Shown piece by piece: positions 43,970 through 52,279 of a stretch of 64,000 nucleotides of DNA (the first letter of the stretch is position 1; every line of letters begins with the position of its first letter). The stretch spans positions 62,001 through 126,000 of the forward strand of contig NZ_DDHJ01000013.1 of assembly GCF_002338065.1 (NCBI RefSeq). The letters are read 5' to 3'. Source of the DNA: Pseudomonas sp. UBA1879 (GTDB lineage Bacteria; Pseudomonadota; Gammaproteobacteria; Pseudomonadales; Pseudomonadaceae). The position numbers were made by a program, and so were the translations under genes. The notes beneath the pieces were generated by a model that worked only from the letters and a program-made list of their open reading frames with translations, was not told the DNA's origin and made no database searches.

Positions 43970-44217
43970 GAAACGTCCTCCTATGCAACGATAGATAGAG
44001 TTTCAACAATCCCGAAACGCTTCCTGAGGAAGGGTCGAGCGACGGATCATCCGCCGCACGGGACTCAAGCATGTCGCTGACAAGGCCGGTGCCGCTGTTA
44101 CAAATCAGGCATCTGAACGGGAACTGGCCCGGATAGATGCTTCACCGGCCTCGATCGCAGAGTACGCCCATTGCTGGCATGTTGCCAATTGCTAACCTGC
44201 GCTGAGGGCTCAGGCTT

Positions 44218-44454
44218 TCAGGACGCCTCCACAATGGAAAGGATCTGTACCGCGTTTTGCTCTTTCAATATTTCGGCTGTGGGGGCTTTGGATCGACCGT
44301 CCAGATCGTTCAGATCAAGCTCATTGACGACCGGGAACAGAATCGGGCGCAGGTGCTGCGCAGCCTCCTCCTCACTGGGACGGTGCTCGAGTTCAAGATT
44401 GCGGCTTTGCTGCACACCATCTTTATCCTGAAACGAAATAGTCCAGACTTTCAT
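44218..44454 (-). CDS. Small conserved hypothetical protein
   Basis: A 78-residue soluble protein (MKVWTISFQDKDGVQQSRNL ...) with an acidic, charged C-terminal helix. GAGGAG lies 8 bases before ATG 44454, a very good start; the frame is open only one codon further (TTG). No domain is recognised and there is no signal peptide. It is followed by a 248-bp gap with no clear feature. Confidence 0.6.
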   Translation of the reverse strand: MKVWTISFQDKDGVQQSRNLELEHRPSEEEAAQHLRPILFPVVNELDLNDLDGRSKAPTAEILKEQNAVQILSIVEAS

Positions 44455-44556
44455 CAATGTCTCCTCAGTCAGGCCGCACGTCGGCCTACGGAAATCGGAC
44501 TGCGCTGTTTTGGCATTTGTTCAACGTTTTTCGCCCTTGGCAGGAAGGACTCAAGG

Positions 44557-44599
44557 CAAAAAAAGAGGCCAACGGGGGTAAACCCGAGGCCTCCTTTTT
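44557..44599 (-). terminator. Intrinsic terminator of the LTA-synthase-like gene
   Basis: On the minus strand GAGGCC ... GGCCTC with inner CGGG/CCCG pairing is followed by a run of T (the A-run 44558-44564). On the + strand CTTTTT follows as well, so it may work in both directions. Confidence 0.8.
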
Positions 44600-44614
44600 C
44601 ATGCGCGACGGGTC

Positions 44615-46684
44615 TTACGGCTTGGCGTCTTTCACGCCAGCGGTGTTGTCGAGCAGGCTCTTGGTGGCGGTTTGCAGGAAGCTGTCGAGCTTCTTGCGCA
44701 GTTCGGCCACGTCAGGCGCGTTCGGAACCAACTCGGCGTGAGGCTTGGTGCCCAACGCGTAGTTGTACATCTTCGGCTCCATTTCCTTCGGCTCGATCAG
44801 AATGCGATTGCCTGTGACGATTGCCACGGTCTGTTCGCTGCCGGAGGGTTTGATCACGCCGAAACCCAGATCGCCCGCAGGCAGGTTCAGCAGGTCGCGG
44901 CCCCAGCATTGATGCACGGTGTCGCCACCCAGACGCCCCATGATGGTGGGGACAATGTCGATCTGAGTGCCGACGATGCTGCTGCGTTTGCCGAACTTGT
45001 CCTGCAGGCCGGGGGCGATCATCAGCATTGGCACGTTGAAGCGGCCCAGGTCCATCTCGGTGATCTGCTCGTTGTTGCCAAAGCCGTGGTCACCCACGAC
45101 CACGAACAGGGTGTCCTTGTAGTAAGGCTCTTTCTTGGCTTTCTCGAAGAACTGGCCCAGCGCCCAGTCGGAGTAGCGCATCGCCGTCAAATGCTCGTCC
45201 AGCGTGCCATGGCCGGTCACCCGTTCCACGGGCAGGTTGGCGGGCAACGCGTACGGCGTGTGGTTCGACAAGGTTTGCAGCAGCGCGTAGAACGGCTTGC
45301 CTTTGGCCTCCCGGTCTTTCAGTTCCTGAGCGCCACGGTCGAACATGTCCTGGTCGGACACACCCCATGTCGGGTCGGAAAACACCGGGTTGACGAAGTC
45401 GTTGCGGCCGATGAAGTTGGTCATGCCCTGGTTGCTGAAGAACCCGGACTGGTTGTCCCAGGCGAAATCGCCGTTGTAGACGTACACGTCGTCATACTTG
45501 CGGGCGCTCAGCAGTTGCGGCAGGCCGGACAGCTTGTGGCTGCCTTCCGGCGTCTGCATCAGGTATTCGAAACCCGGCAGGTTCGGGAAGCAGGCCATGG
45601 TCGCGAACATGCCCTGATGGGTGTGCGTGCCGTTGGAAAAGAAGTGGTCGAACAGCAGTCCCTCTTCCGACAGTTTGTCGAAGTACGGCGTAATGTTGGA
45701 TTCGTCGCCCAGCGCACCCACCGAGTGACCGGCGAAGCTTTCCATCAGGATGACGACGACGTTCTTGATCGGCAGCGTGTTGCCGGCAGGCGGAGTGAAC
45801 TCGCGGCGGATAGCGGCCTTGTCCGGATCCACCAGCTTGTCGTTGGCCGTCAGCAACATGTCGCGCACGGTCTGCTGCGCCTCAGGCTGCGGCAGCGTGG
45901 CCTTCCAGATGTTGTCGCGGTCTTCGGACATACGGCTCTTGGCGGCAGCGATCAGCGTCAGCGTGCCGTTCAGGCCGAGGGTGTTGGCGAAATTCGAATC
46001 GGTGGTGTACGCGTCGCCCCAACGCAGCGGAGGACCCTGCCGCAAGGTGCCGCGCGCCGCGATCACGGCGACGACAAGGCACAGGACGAAGACGCCAACG
46101 CGGGTGTACCACGGCGCGACGACGCGGTTGCTGGCGCTGCTGATATTGAAGCCGCCACGAGGACGCGTCGCGCGGTCGATGCCCTTGAACACCAGGCTCA
46201 GCAGCCAGGTCACAACAGCCCACGCCAGCAGATAGCGCACCACCGGATAGCCGTACCAGATCATGCTGAGGACGGTTTTCGGATCTTCTTTCACGTACTG
46301 AAACACCAGGCCGTTCAGGCGTTGGTGGAACTCGCGGTAGAAGTCCATCTCCATCAGGCCGAAGAACGTGGTCAGGCTCGCGACCAGCGTCAGCCAGAAG
46401 CGGAACAGACCGCGGGCCGCCATCAAGCGCGCGCTGAACAGGGCCAGCAGCAGCGGGATCAGGATGTAGACCACCAGCCGCAGGTCGAAACGCAGCCCGT
46501 TGCCGAAGGCCTCGATGAACGTCGAGGCCGGCGTGGCGCCGATCCCTTCGCGGTTGTAAACCAGCAGCGCAACGCGCAACAGGGTGTACAGCACCATCAG
46601 CGCCAGCCCGCTCAGCAGCGTATAAGCCAGGTGCGATTTGACGGTAGGTTGCGGCGCGCGCGCCGGGGCGTCCGGTTTGGCCAT
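44615..46684 (-). CDS. LTA synthase-family sulfatase (phosphoglycerol transferase-like)
   Basis: A 689-residue inner-membrane enzyme with 5 N-terminal membrane helices (about residues 20-215), then a large periplasmic sulfatase-fold domain (about 290-650). The Thr nucleophile is in the SNGTHTHQGMFAT region, metal-site residues are in VVILMESFAGHS, and GDHGFG is the C-terminal motif. In Gram-negative bacteria such proteins transfer glycerol-phosphate or phosphoethanolamine groups to periplasmic glucans or lipids (OpgB or EptA-like) rather than making teichoic acid. It is monocistronic with its own terminator. The product is inferred. Confidence 0.87.
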   Translation of the reverse strand: MAKPDAPARAPQPTVKSHLAYTLLSGLALMVLYTLLRVALLVYNREGIGATPASTFIEAFGNGLRFDLRLVVYILIPLLLALFSARLMAARGLFRFWLTLVASLTTFFGLMEMDFYREFHQRLNGLVFQYVKEDPKTVLSMIWYGYPVVRYLLAWAVVTWLLSLVFKGIDRATRPRGGFNISSASNRVVAPWYTRVGVFVLCLVVAVIAARGTLRQGPPLRWGDAYTTDSNFANTLGLNGTLTLIAAAKSRMSEDRDNIWKATLPQPEAQQTVRDMLLTANDKLVDPDKAAIRREFTPPAGNTLPIKNVVVILMESFAGHSVGALGDESNITPYFDKLSEEGLLFDHFFSNGTHTHQGMFATMACFPNLPGFEYLMQTPEGSHKLSGLPQLLSARKYDDVYVYNGDFAWDNQSGFFSNQGMTNFIGRNDFVNPVFSDPTWGVSDQDMFDRGAQELKDREAKGKPFYALLQTLSNHTPYALPANLPVERVTGHGTLDEHLTAMRYSDWALGQFFEKAKKEPYYKDTLFVVVGDHGFGNNEQITEMDLGRFNVPMLMIAPGLQDKFGKRSSIVGTQIDIVPTIMGRLGGDTVHQCWGRDLLNLPAGDLGFGVIKPSGSEQTVAIVTGNRILIEPKEMEPKMYNYALGTKPHAELVPNAPDVAELRKKLDSFLQTATKSLLDNTAGVKDAKP

Positions 46685-46978
46685 GTGTCGTAGGGTCCGT
46701 TGGATTCAGGTTTGAGTTCGAAAAGCCAGTGCGCCCACGGACAGCAAAATGCCGGTGGGGGTCGCGGGGGGCAAATATTACGTGATCGCTCGGTGTTTAC
46801 CACCAATGAGGCGCATTCTTCATCACACGCTCAGCGTCGTGGGCGGACTTTGGCCTCGAAGCGTCTGCGAAGCAATCCGGAGTTTCGCGACAAAACGGTG
46901 AAAATTCCGTCGTTTGCGCGGCGTTCCAACATTTTCTTACAAACCTGCGGGCCGAGCATACGCCCCCGATCCAGCGGC
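46685..46978. other. Upstream region of the LTA-synthase-like gene
   Basis: About 290 bp of unique sequence with no convincing ORF. The stretch near 46770-46810 is AT-richer and may hold the promoter; no operator could be named. Confidence 0.4.
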
Positions 46979-47325
46979 CTCATCGAAACACTTCGCGGCC
47001 GTCGTCCCTCTGGCGGCTCCTACAAGATGGGTGGCGAACTCAGAAACCGCGCATGGCCCGGATCTCTGTAGGAGCAGCCGGAGGCACGACGGCCGCGATG
47101 GCGGGGTGTCAGACGATGCATCGCCATTTGGACCACCGCTTCGCGGCCGTCGTCCCTCCGGCGGCTCCTACAAGATGGGTGGCGAACTCAAACACCTCGC
47201 TTGGCACCGACCTCTGTAGGAGCAGCCGGAGGCACGACGGCCGCGATGGCGGGGTGTCAGACGATGCATCGCCATTTGGACCACCGCTTCGCGGCCGTCG
47301 TCCCTCCGGCGGCTCCTACAGGATC
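46979..47325. repeat. Near-perfect 148-bp tandem repeat of GGAGGCACGACGG-type REPs
   Basis: Two units start CTGTAGGAGCAGCCGGAGGC at 47066 and 47214 (period 148). Each contains GATGGCGGGGTGTCAGACGA and the inverted partner GCTTCGCGGCCGTCGTCCCT before CTCCTACA; the two 111-bp cores appear identical. A half unit precedes them (46985-47030). The linkers (AGATGGGTGGCGAACTCA) match, with a few changes. Confidence 0.88.
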
Positions 47326-47401
47326 TGTGGCGGCTGAAATCGGGGTTCAGCGCCTAACCATCGTCTACATGACGTCAAAGGCAGAATATTACTTAGGCAT
47401 A

Positions 47402-47436
47402 ACAAAACGCCCGACGGGCGATTGCGCGTCAGGCGT
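47402..47436 (-). terminator. Intrinsic terminator of the PLDc_N-like gene
   Basis: On the minus strand ACGCCTGACG and CGTCGGGCGT pair around CGCAATCGCC, followed by TTTTGTT. Confidence 0.75.
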
Positions 47437-47464
47437 TGATGTTCTGAAGTCGTCAGACCGAGGT

Positions 47465-47656
47465 CTAGACCCGTACGTTGCCCCGAGGCCCGGCGATGGC
47501 CCAGATGATCAGGCCCAGTACCGGCAGCAGTGCGATCAGGAGCACCCAGAGGATTTTCATCCCGGTTTCGGCGCCGCTCTTCAACACGTTGATAATGGCC
47601 CAGATGTCGAGGGCCAGAATGATCAGTCCAATCAGACCATTAAAGGTGGAACCCAT
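47465..47656 (-). CDS. Small membrane protein with PLDc N-terminal-like domain
   Basis: A 63-residue protein with two membrane helices (about residues 5-25 and 35-56), beginning MGSTFNGLIGLIILALDIWA and ending WAIAGPRGNVRV. This is the PLDc_N pattern that normally leads cardiolipin-synthase-like enzymes but also occurs alone. AAGGAG lies about 9 bases before ATG 47656. No phospholipase domain follows. Function unknown. Confidence 0.75.
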   Translation of the reverse strand: MGSTFNGLIGLIILALDIWAIINVLKSGAETGMKILWVLLIALLPVLGLIIWAIAGPRGNVRV

Positions 47657-47761
47657 GGTGTCGCTCCTTATTGAGGCTTGCCCTGTTAGGAGTGTGGCGC
47701 CTTGACCGGGGTTCCGTGGCTGGTGCAAGGAATGACAGATTCAGTCTCGGGAACGCGTGAT

Positions 47762-48529
47762 TTAGCCCCGAGGCTGGGTGAGCGCCGCAAGCGCCGCAGT
47801 GATCACCACCGCCAGCGCCACGCCGATCGCCACCGCGATGAAAATCCCCCACTGCGCCACCATGAACTTCAGGGAGAGGTAGAACCCGATCACCCCAATG
47901 GCGCCTATCGCGTTACCGCGCACGATCGCCCCCAGTTCGCGACGGCCACCCTGCACATGGGCGAAAACGGCCAGCGGCCAGGCGATCACCGGAATAGGCG
48001 CCAGAAACCCGCTCACGACAGGGCCGAGCCATTGCGCACCTGCGGTGATCGCCAACAGCAGTAAGGTGGCCGTGAGCATCCGCATCGGGATGACCCACCG
48101 CGGCACAGGCACGTAGCCCCCTGCCCCGGCCTGAACACCCTTCGTCGTCGCGCGAACGATCGCCACCACCAGGCACAACGTCACCACGATGGATGCCGCA
48201 AGCGAACCCAAGCCGTTCATCACCAGCGCCACGCAGACGTAAAAAACCAGCGCGCTCAGACAACCGATGAGGGCCGACAGTCGCCGCGTAACGCAGTAGT
48301 AGAACAGGTAGGTCGCCTGAATCGCTGCCACTCCCGCCAATGCGCCGGGAACAGCCATCACGGCGAAATCAGGGCCTTGCTCCAGACTCAGGAACAGCAT
48401 GACCGAAGCCGAGGTGACCGGCAGCCCCGATAAAAGGCCGCCGATGTGACTGCCCCAGCGCTTGCCGGCCAGGGAAATGGCCAGCATCAGCAGCGGCGTG
48501 ATCAGCAGCTTGAGATAAAACGCAGTCAT
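47762..48529 (-). CDS. Polytopic membrane protein of unknown function
   Basis: A 255-residue inner-membrane protein with about 7-8 hydrophobic helices and no soluble domain. The segment SHIGGLLSGLPVTSASVMLF is glycine-rich and could be a pore or substrate-binding helix. No family is recognised with confidence. It is followed (minus strand) by a PLDc_N-like gene 105 bp away. The upstream GNAT gene ends 30 bp from this start, so the two may be cotranscribed. Confidence 0.7.
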   Translation of the reverse strand: MTAFYLKLLITPLLMLAISLAGKRWGSHIGGLLSGLPVTSASVMLFLSLEQGPDFAVMAVPGALAGVAAIQATYLFYYCVTRRLSALIGCLSALVFYVCVALVMNGLGSLAASIVVTLCLVVAIVRATTKGVQAGAGGYVPVPRWVIPMRMLTATLLLLAITAGAQWLGPVVSGFLAPIPVIAWPLAVFAHVQGGRRELGAIVRGNAIGAIGVIGFYLSLKFMVAQWGIFIAVAIGVALAVVITAALAALTQPRG

Positions 48530-48559
48530 CGAAGAAGCGCCCCGGCCGAGAGAATGACC

Positions 48560-49054
48560 TTACAACGACAGTGCGTAGAAGCGCGTGTCCACTGCCATCA
48601 ATGGAAAGGTCGGCGGCAGTTGATGAGGCTCGATGAGTTCGAAGCCGTGCTTCTCATAAAAGCGATGGGCTGCGAGAAATTTCGCCGTCGTACCCAGATA
48701 AATCCGCTTCACGCCCCGGGCTCTCGCTTCGGTGATCAGGCTTTCCAGCAGTTGCCGCGCCACGCCGAATTCTCGCCCGCGCCACGGCACACCGACGAAC
48801 ATTTTGCGCAGAGCGGCTTCCTGATGGCCGATGTCCTTGAGGCCAATGGTGCCAACCACCTCCTCGCCCCTGCGCGCCACCCAGAAATCCCCGGTACCTG
48901 TCTGGTAGAACAACGGAATCTGCATCAGGTCCGGCTGATCTTCCGCCGTGATCTCAATCTGAAATTCTTCGCGCTGAATCGGCACGATCAGGTTCACGAT
49001 ACCGCGCTCGTCGCCGGGCTGATATCGGGCGATTTGGATGTCGGAATGAATCAC
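48560..49054 (-). CDS. GNAT-family N-acetyltransferase
   Basis: A 164-residue GNAT enzyme. Motif A spans MFVGVPWRGREFGVARQLLE (about residues 86-105) and the FYEKHGFELIEPHQLP strand is at the C-terminus. It starts at GTG 49054 with AGGAG about 8 bases upstream. It sits in a string of minus-strand genes (ankyrin protein, hypothetical, GNAT, membrane protein), probably separate units because a terminator lies at 49.65 kb. The substrate is unknown. Confidence 0.82.
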   Translation of the reverse strand: MIHSDIQIARYQPGDERGIVNLIVPIQREEFQIEITAEDQPDLMQIPLFYQTGTGDFWVARRGEEVVGTIGLKDIGHQEAALRKMFVGVPWRGREFGVARQLLESLITEARARGVKRIYLGTTAKFLAAHRFYEKHGFELIEPHQLPPTFPLMAVDTRFYALSL

Positions 49055-49105
49055 GAGAGTCTCCTGCTGACTGATTGTTCAAGGTTCGATGATGCCGCTG
49101 CGCAC

Positions 49106-49630
49106 CTACTGCTGCGCTTTGAGCGCCTCAAGCGCGGGTTCGATGAGGATGCCCAGCTCGACGCCCAGCGCCATCACGCGGGCCTGATCGTTGCCGTAAA
49201 CCAGCACGGTTTGCAGCTCATCGTCCAGCGGCTCGCTCAGGTTCATCAGCACGTAGCCGCCCATCTCGCGATTCATGCTGCCGAGCTGGATCTGGATGCG
49301 GTTGAGCGCGGTCAAGGGCTCGGTCTTGGCAAGCTGCCGGGGCTTGATATTGAAGGTGACATTCGGGCCGAACGACGCGGTGATCTCGCTGAACAGGTCC
49401 ATGTAGGTGTCGGCCTGAAACATCACGGTGTCGGGCAGGCTGCCGACCACCACCCATTCACCCAGCGGTATGGGAAAGGAGTCGTCGTAATTGATGTCGG
49501 GGTTGGCGGCAAGAAAGGCTTCAGGGTCGGCGTAAGCCTGAGCGGCCTCGTCGGCAATCTTTTCGATTTCCTCGTCGCTCATGCAGCCGGAGCTGATTTT
49601 GCTGATGAATTCGATGAGGGAAGCTTTCAT
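49106..49630 (-). CDS. Conserved hypothetical protein (soluble, acidic)
   Basis: A 174-residue acidic cytosolic protein starting MKASLIEFISKISSG; the extra six codons to 49648 are dismissed. It has mixed alpha/beta character and a DEEIEKIADEAAQAY helix. No catalytic motif or membrane segment is visible and I do not recognise the family. A terminator for the upstream gene (49647-49687) lies immediately before the start, so its promoter must lie in or around that hairpin. Confidence 0.6.
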   Translation of the reverse strand: MKASLIEFISKISSGCMSDEEIEKIADEAAQAYADPEAFLAANPDINYDDSFPIPLGEWVVVGSLPDTVMFQADTYMDLFSEITASFGPNVTFNIKPRQLAKTEPLTALNRIQIQLGSMNREMGGYVLMNLSEPLDDELQTVLVYGNDQARVMALGVELGILIEPALEALKAQQ

Positions 49631-49646
49631 GGCGATGGGTCCGGGC

Positions 49647-49687
49647 AAAAAACAGGCGCGAAGGATAGCCGGAAATCCTTCGCGCCT
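49647..49687 (-). terminator. Intrinsic terminator of the ankyrin-repeat gene
   Basis: On the minus strand AGGCGCGAAGGAT and ATCCTTCGCGCCT form a perfect 13-bp stem around TTCCGGCT, followed by GTTTTTTG. Confidence 0.92.
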
Positions 49688-49759
49688 CTATCGGTTAACG
49701 CCGCAACGACTTCGGATAGGCCGGGTCTCGAGCGCTGCCGCGTGACCCGCGCGCTACGT

Positions 49760-50296
49760 TTAAATGCTCAACCGCGTCAGTTGCTCAGCGGTATCGGTAG
49801 CGCCCATGGTCTGCGCGGCCATCAGCGGCGTGACACCTTTGGCGTCCTGAACATTGGGGTTGGCGCCCTTGGAAATCAGGTAATCGACGATAGCGGTACG
49901 ATTGAACATCGCCGCCATCATCAGCGCGGTGCGGCCATCACCGCCGGAACCTTCGACCTCCGCCCCGCCTTCTACCAGCAATTTCACGACTTCCAGATCG
50001 CCCTTGAACGCTGCCCCGGCAATCGGGCTCTGGTTATTGTCATTGCGGATTTCAGGATCGGCACCGTGCTTGAGCAACACCTTCACCGCCTCCTGATGAC
50101 CGTGGTAGCTGGCCAGCATCAACAGCGTATCGCCCTTGTGGTTGCGCAGATTGGGTGTCAGGCCGTTTTCAAGCAGACGCTCCAGCATCGCGGCGTCACC
50201 GGCGCGGGCACGGTCGAATACCTGCTCGGCGAATTCAAGTGCTTCTTCATCTGTCATGCGGGTCGGGGTGCCGGGGGTGTTTGAGGTGTCAGACAT
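49760..50296 (-). CDS. Ankyrin-repeat protein
   Basis: A 178-residue soluble protein with about four ankyrin repeats (about residues 48-175; GDTLLMLASYHGHQEAVKVL is repeat 1, GRTALMMAAMFNRTAIVDYL repeat 3). The helical N-terminus reads EEALEFAEQVFDRARAGDAA. ATG 50296 with AGGAG upstream is preferred over the frame to 50341. No signal peptide, so it is cytosolic. Pseudomonas AnkB-like proteins help catalase function, but those are periplasmic and no catalase gene is adjacent, so the partner is unknown. Confidence 0.87.
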   Translation of the reverse strand: MSDTSNTPGTPTRMTDEEALEFAEQVFDRARAGDAAMLERLLENGLTPNLRNHKGDTLLMLASYHGHQEAVKVLLKHGADPEIRNDNNQSPIAGAAFKGDLEVVKLLVEGGAEVEGSGGDGRTALMMAAMFNRTAIVDYLISKGANPNVQDAKGVTPLMAAQTMGATDTAEQLTRLSI

Positions 50297-50734
50297 TGCA
50301 TTCTCCTGTAGGGCCGCACATCGGCACACATGGTCGTTCAATCTTTAAAGGAAACCTGCAGCGTGAAACATCGTGCGGGCAGGATTCAGAGGCCCGGTCC
50401 TCTGGCCAAGTTCCTCATCACGCTGCTCGGTCAAAACGCGCGGCCATACGACGAACGATGCCAGCGCTGATCCAGGTCCGCCAGCCATGCTTTTCGATGG
50501 CCTCCATAGCAAAGCCGTCCATCGCCCCTGCAAAAAACACGGGCGTGCCGGTGAAATAAATCCGGGGTATCGCTGTCTGAAAGACTGACACCGCCCCCCT
50601 TACCCGCCCGCTGCTTCGATCCTGTCCCGCAAAATGCAGGGTGCACGATCGCCTTTCTTGCAAAATGCACGAACGACAAAATTTCCGCTCCATCTAAGTC
50701 ATTGTTTTAAAAGGATTTTAAAAAACATCCATGC
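50297..50734. other. Interval between the ankyrin and DUF3509 genes
   Basis: No ORF with a good ribosome site and no REP. The last part (50650-50735) is AT-rich and precedes a sigma-54-like element. Confidence 0.45.
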
Positions 50735-50750
50735 TGGCACAGTCACTGCA
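50735..50750 (+). promoter_or_regulatory. Sigma-54 (RpoN) promoter-like element upstream of DUF3509
   Basis: TGGCACAGTCACTGCA matches the consensus TGGCACG-N4-TTGCA at 14 of the 16 positions and has the essential GG and GC in the right spacing (GG-N10-GC). It lies 47 bp before ATG 50797, so transcription would start at about 50762. Enhancer-binding protein sites were not identified. Confidence 0.6.
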
Positions 50751-50796
50751 TTAGTCCTACCAAGCTTGTAATCACTGAGCAATGGAGCCGCTAGAC

Positions 50797-51075
50797 ATGA
50801 CTTTCATTCAAGAAAAATTCGCATCCGTATTTTCCGACTTCGAAGTCAACACCCAGCCTCGTCCAGATGGCGGTGTATTGCTGTCGTTGCGTAACAGCGA
50901 AGGCAAACAGATTCGCCGCTCGGTGTCGTACGCTCAACTTCACACGCCGGTACAGCTGGAATGGGTCATTAGCGCGATCCGCCGCGACCTGGCAGCCCAA
51001 GCCAGCGAACTGCCTGCCATCTCGATGCTGCAGAGCCAACACCGCTTCGACCTGCCGACCTACCACACTCGGTGA
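50797..51075 (+). CDS. DUF3509-family protein
   Basis: A 92-residue small protein of the Pseudomonas-restricted DUF3509 family. Family traits are the internal RPDGGVLLSLRNSEG turn and VISAIRRDLAAQ. ATG 50797 with ATGGAG upstream is preferred over ATG 50782. It is preceded by a sigma-54-like promoter and followed by a clean terminator, so it is a single-gene unit. Function unknown. Confidence 0.8.
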   Translation: MTFIQEKFASVFSDFEVNTQPRPDGGVLLSLRNSEGKQIRRSVSYAQLHTPVQLEWVISAIRRDLAAQASELPAISMLQSQHRFDLPTYHTR

Positions 51076-51110
51076 TATCCGGCCTGTCCGGCCTGCTATA
51101 TTCCTGTCCA

Positions 51111-51144
51111 AACCGCGATGCATTAAGTCATCGCGGTTTTTTTT
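51111..51144 (+). terminator. Intrinsic terminator of the DUF3509 gene
   Basis: AACCGCGATG and CATCGCGGTT form a perfect 10-bp stem around CATTAAGT, followed by a run of T. Confidence 0.93.
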
Positions 51145-51199
51145 GCATGTCGAATCAGGCAGCGACGGTCGTCACGCATCCGATATGACGCTTCACTTC

Positions 51200-51916
51200 T
51201 CAGCTAATGATGCCGCGACATAGTGCTTCACCCACCGCCTGCGCGCGGTTGGTAACGCCGAGCTTGGCGTAGATGCTCTTGAAGTGGTGCTTAACCGTCG
51301 CCTCAGACACCTCCTTGATCAAGGCGATTTCCCACGCAGTCTTGCCCTCGCGAGCCCACTTGAGAATTTCCAATTCCTTGAGGGTCAACGCGCGGGTCTG
51401 GAACTGACGTCCCTTGCCGGCGACATGCAACATGGGCACGAGGCTGGTCACCAGGTAACGGTCATTATGGCTGAGCGGTCGCTCCATGCCGTTGAGCGAA
51501 CAGACGCTGACGACGCCGCGGTTGACCCGATTGTCGCTGGTATAGCCGTAGGACAGCGCGGGCAGCAGTTGGCAATCCTCCACGGCCGCAAGAAACGCCG
51601 ACGACGGTGGATAGGTGTCGAACGCGTCCGTCCAGTCGAGAAAGCCCATGGTGTGACGAAAGCAGCGGATGATCGGGTCCTCGATCATCAGCCGACCTTG
51701 GTTGTACAGATCCTTCCAGTAGCCATCGACATTGGAGGTGATGCAGCTGAGCAGCAGCCCCTCGCGGTATTGATAGAACATCGCCCGTTCGCAACCGCAT
51801 TCTGCTCTGAGCCAGTCGAGTGCGTTTGCGATGGCGGCGTTGCCGTCCTGTTCGGTGATGCTGCTGACCATCTGCTCGATCAATGGGCTCAGCGTCCCTG
51901 TTTGTCCGTTTTTCAT
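51200..51916 (-). CDS. LuxR-family regulator with AHL-type ligand domain, no adjacent luxI
   Basis: A 238-residue LuxR-type quorum-sensing-like regulator. The N-terminal ligand domain has the five conserved AHL-contact residues at a constant +10 offset to TraR numbering: Trp67, Tyr71, Asp80, Pro81 and Trp95 (YWKDLYNQG, EDP, DWTD). A Gly near 124 fits the sixth. The C-terminal HTH (about residues 170-235) has LTLKELEILKWAREGKTAWE and VKHHFKSIYAKLGVTNR. No synthase gene is visible, so it may be a LuxR solo. A 12-bp palindrome CAGGCATGCCTG (52108-52119) lies upstream. Confidence 0.85.
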   Translation of the reverse strand: MKNGQTGTLSPLIEQMVSSITEQDGNAAIANALDWLRAECGCERAMFYQYREGLLLSCITSNVDGYWKDLYNQGRLMIEDPIIRCFRHTMGFLDWTDAFDTYPPSSAFLAAVEDCQLLPALSYGYTSDNRVNRGVVSVCSLNGMERPLSHNDRYLVTSLVPMLHVAGKGRQFQTRALTLKELEILKWAREGKTAWEIALIKEVSEATVKHHFKSIYAKLGVTNRAQAVGEALCRGIIS

Positions 51917-52279
51917 TTTCCCCTCCGTTTAAAAAACGTGCTGTGTCGTCCCTGAATGGCGCTTTAGAGTTTTAGGTAGGCCACGGCCTGTTGCCTCGCA
52001 AAGTCCTGCAGAAAAATCCGCAGGCGAGGCGCATTTACAGGCCACCAGGCATCGACGGGCGAAGGGTTACACAGTCTGAGGGGGTTAAACACAAGGGGTA
52101 AAACAAACAGGCATGCCTGACTGATAAACAGGCCGCGTCTTACAAAACAACCAAAACTTGCTTACATTTTTGGCCCTTTTGAAACACATCGACCCATGCA
52201 AATGACGTGGGCCGTTTTATTTCGACACTGCCAGGTAGGCAGCAAAGACGCGGGGGGAAAACTCCTTGGCTCGACCGTC
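51917..52279. other. Interval between the LuxR and mtnD-like genes
   Basis: About 363 bp. It carries the palindrome CAGGCATGCCTG at 52108-52119 and AT-rich stretches. No ORF with a ribosome site was found. Confidence 0.5.

Noticed and set aside
44672..46693. 673-codon + strand frame opposite the LTA-synthase-like gene
   Set aside because: Long complement-strand frame caused by high GC at third positions; His/Gln/Arg-rich sequence without a recognisable domain.
46979..47325. Open frames through the 148-bp tandem repeats
   Set aside because: The frames are produced by the REP sequence itself (repeated GGTTAAMAG-type peptides) and have no ribosome site.
48446..50284. 612-codon + strand frame across several minus-strand genes
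   Set aside because: It crosses three well-supported genes and a terminator on the other strand, and shows no domain.
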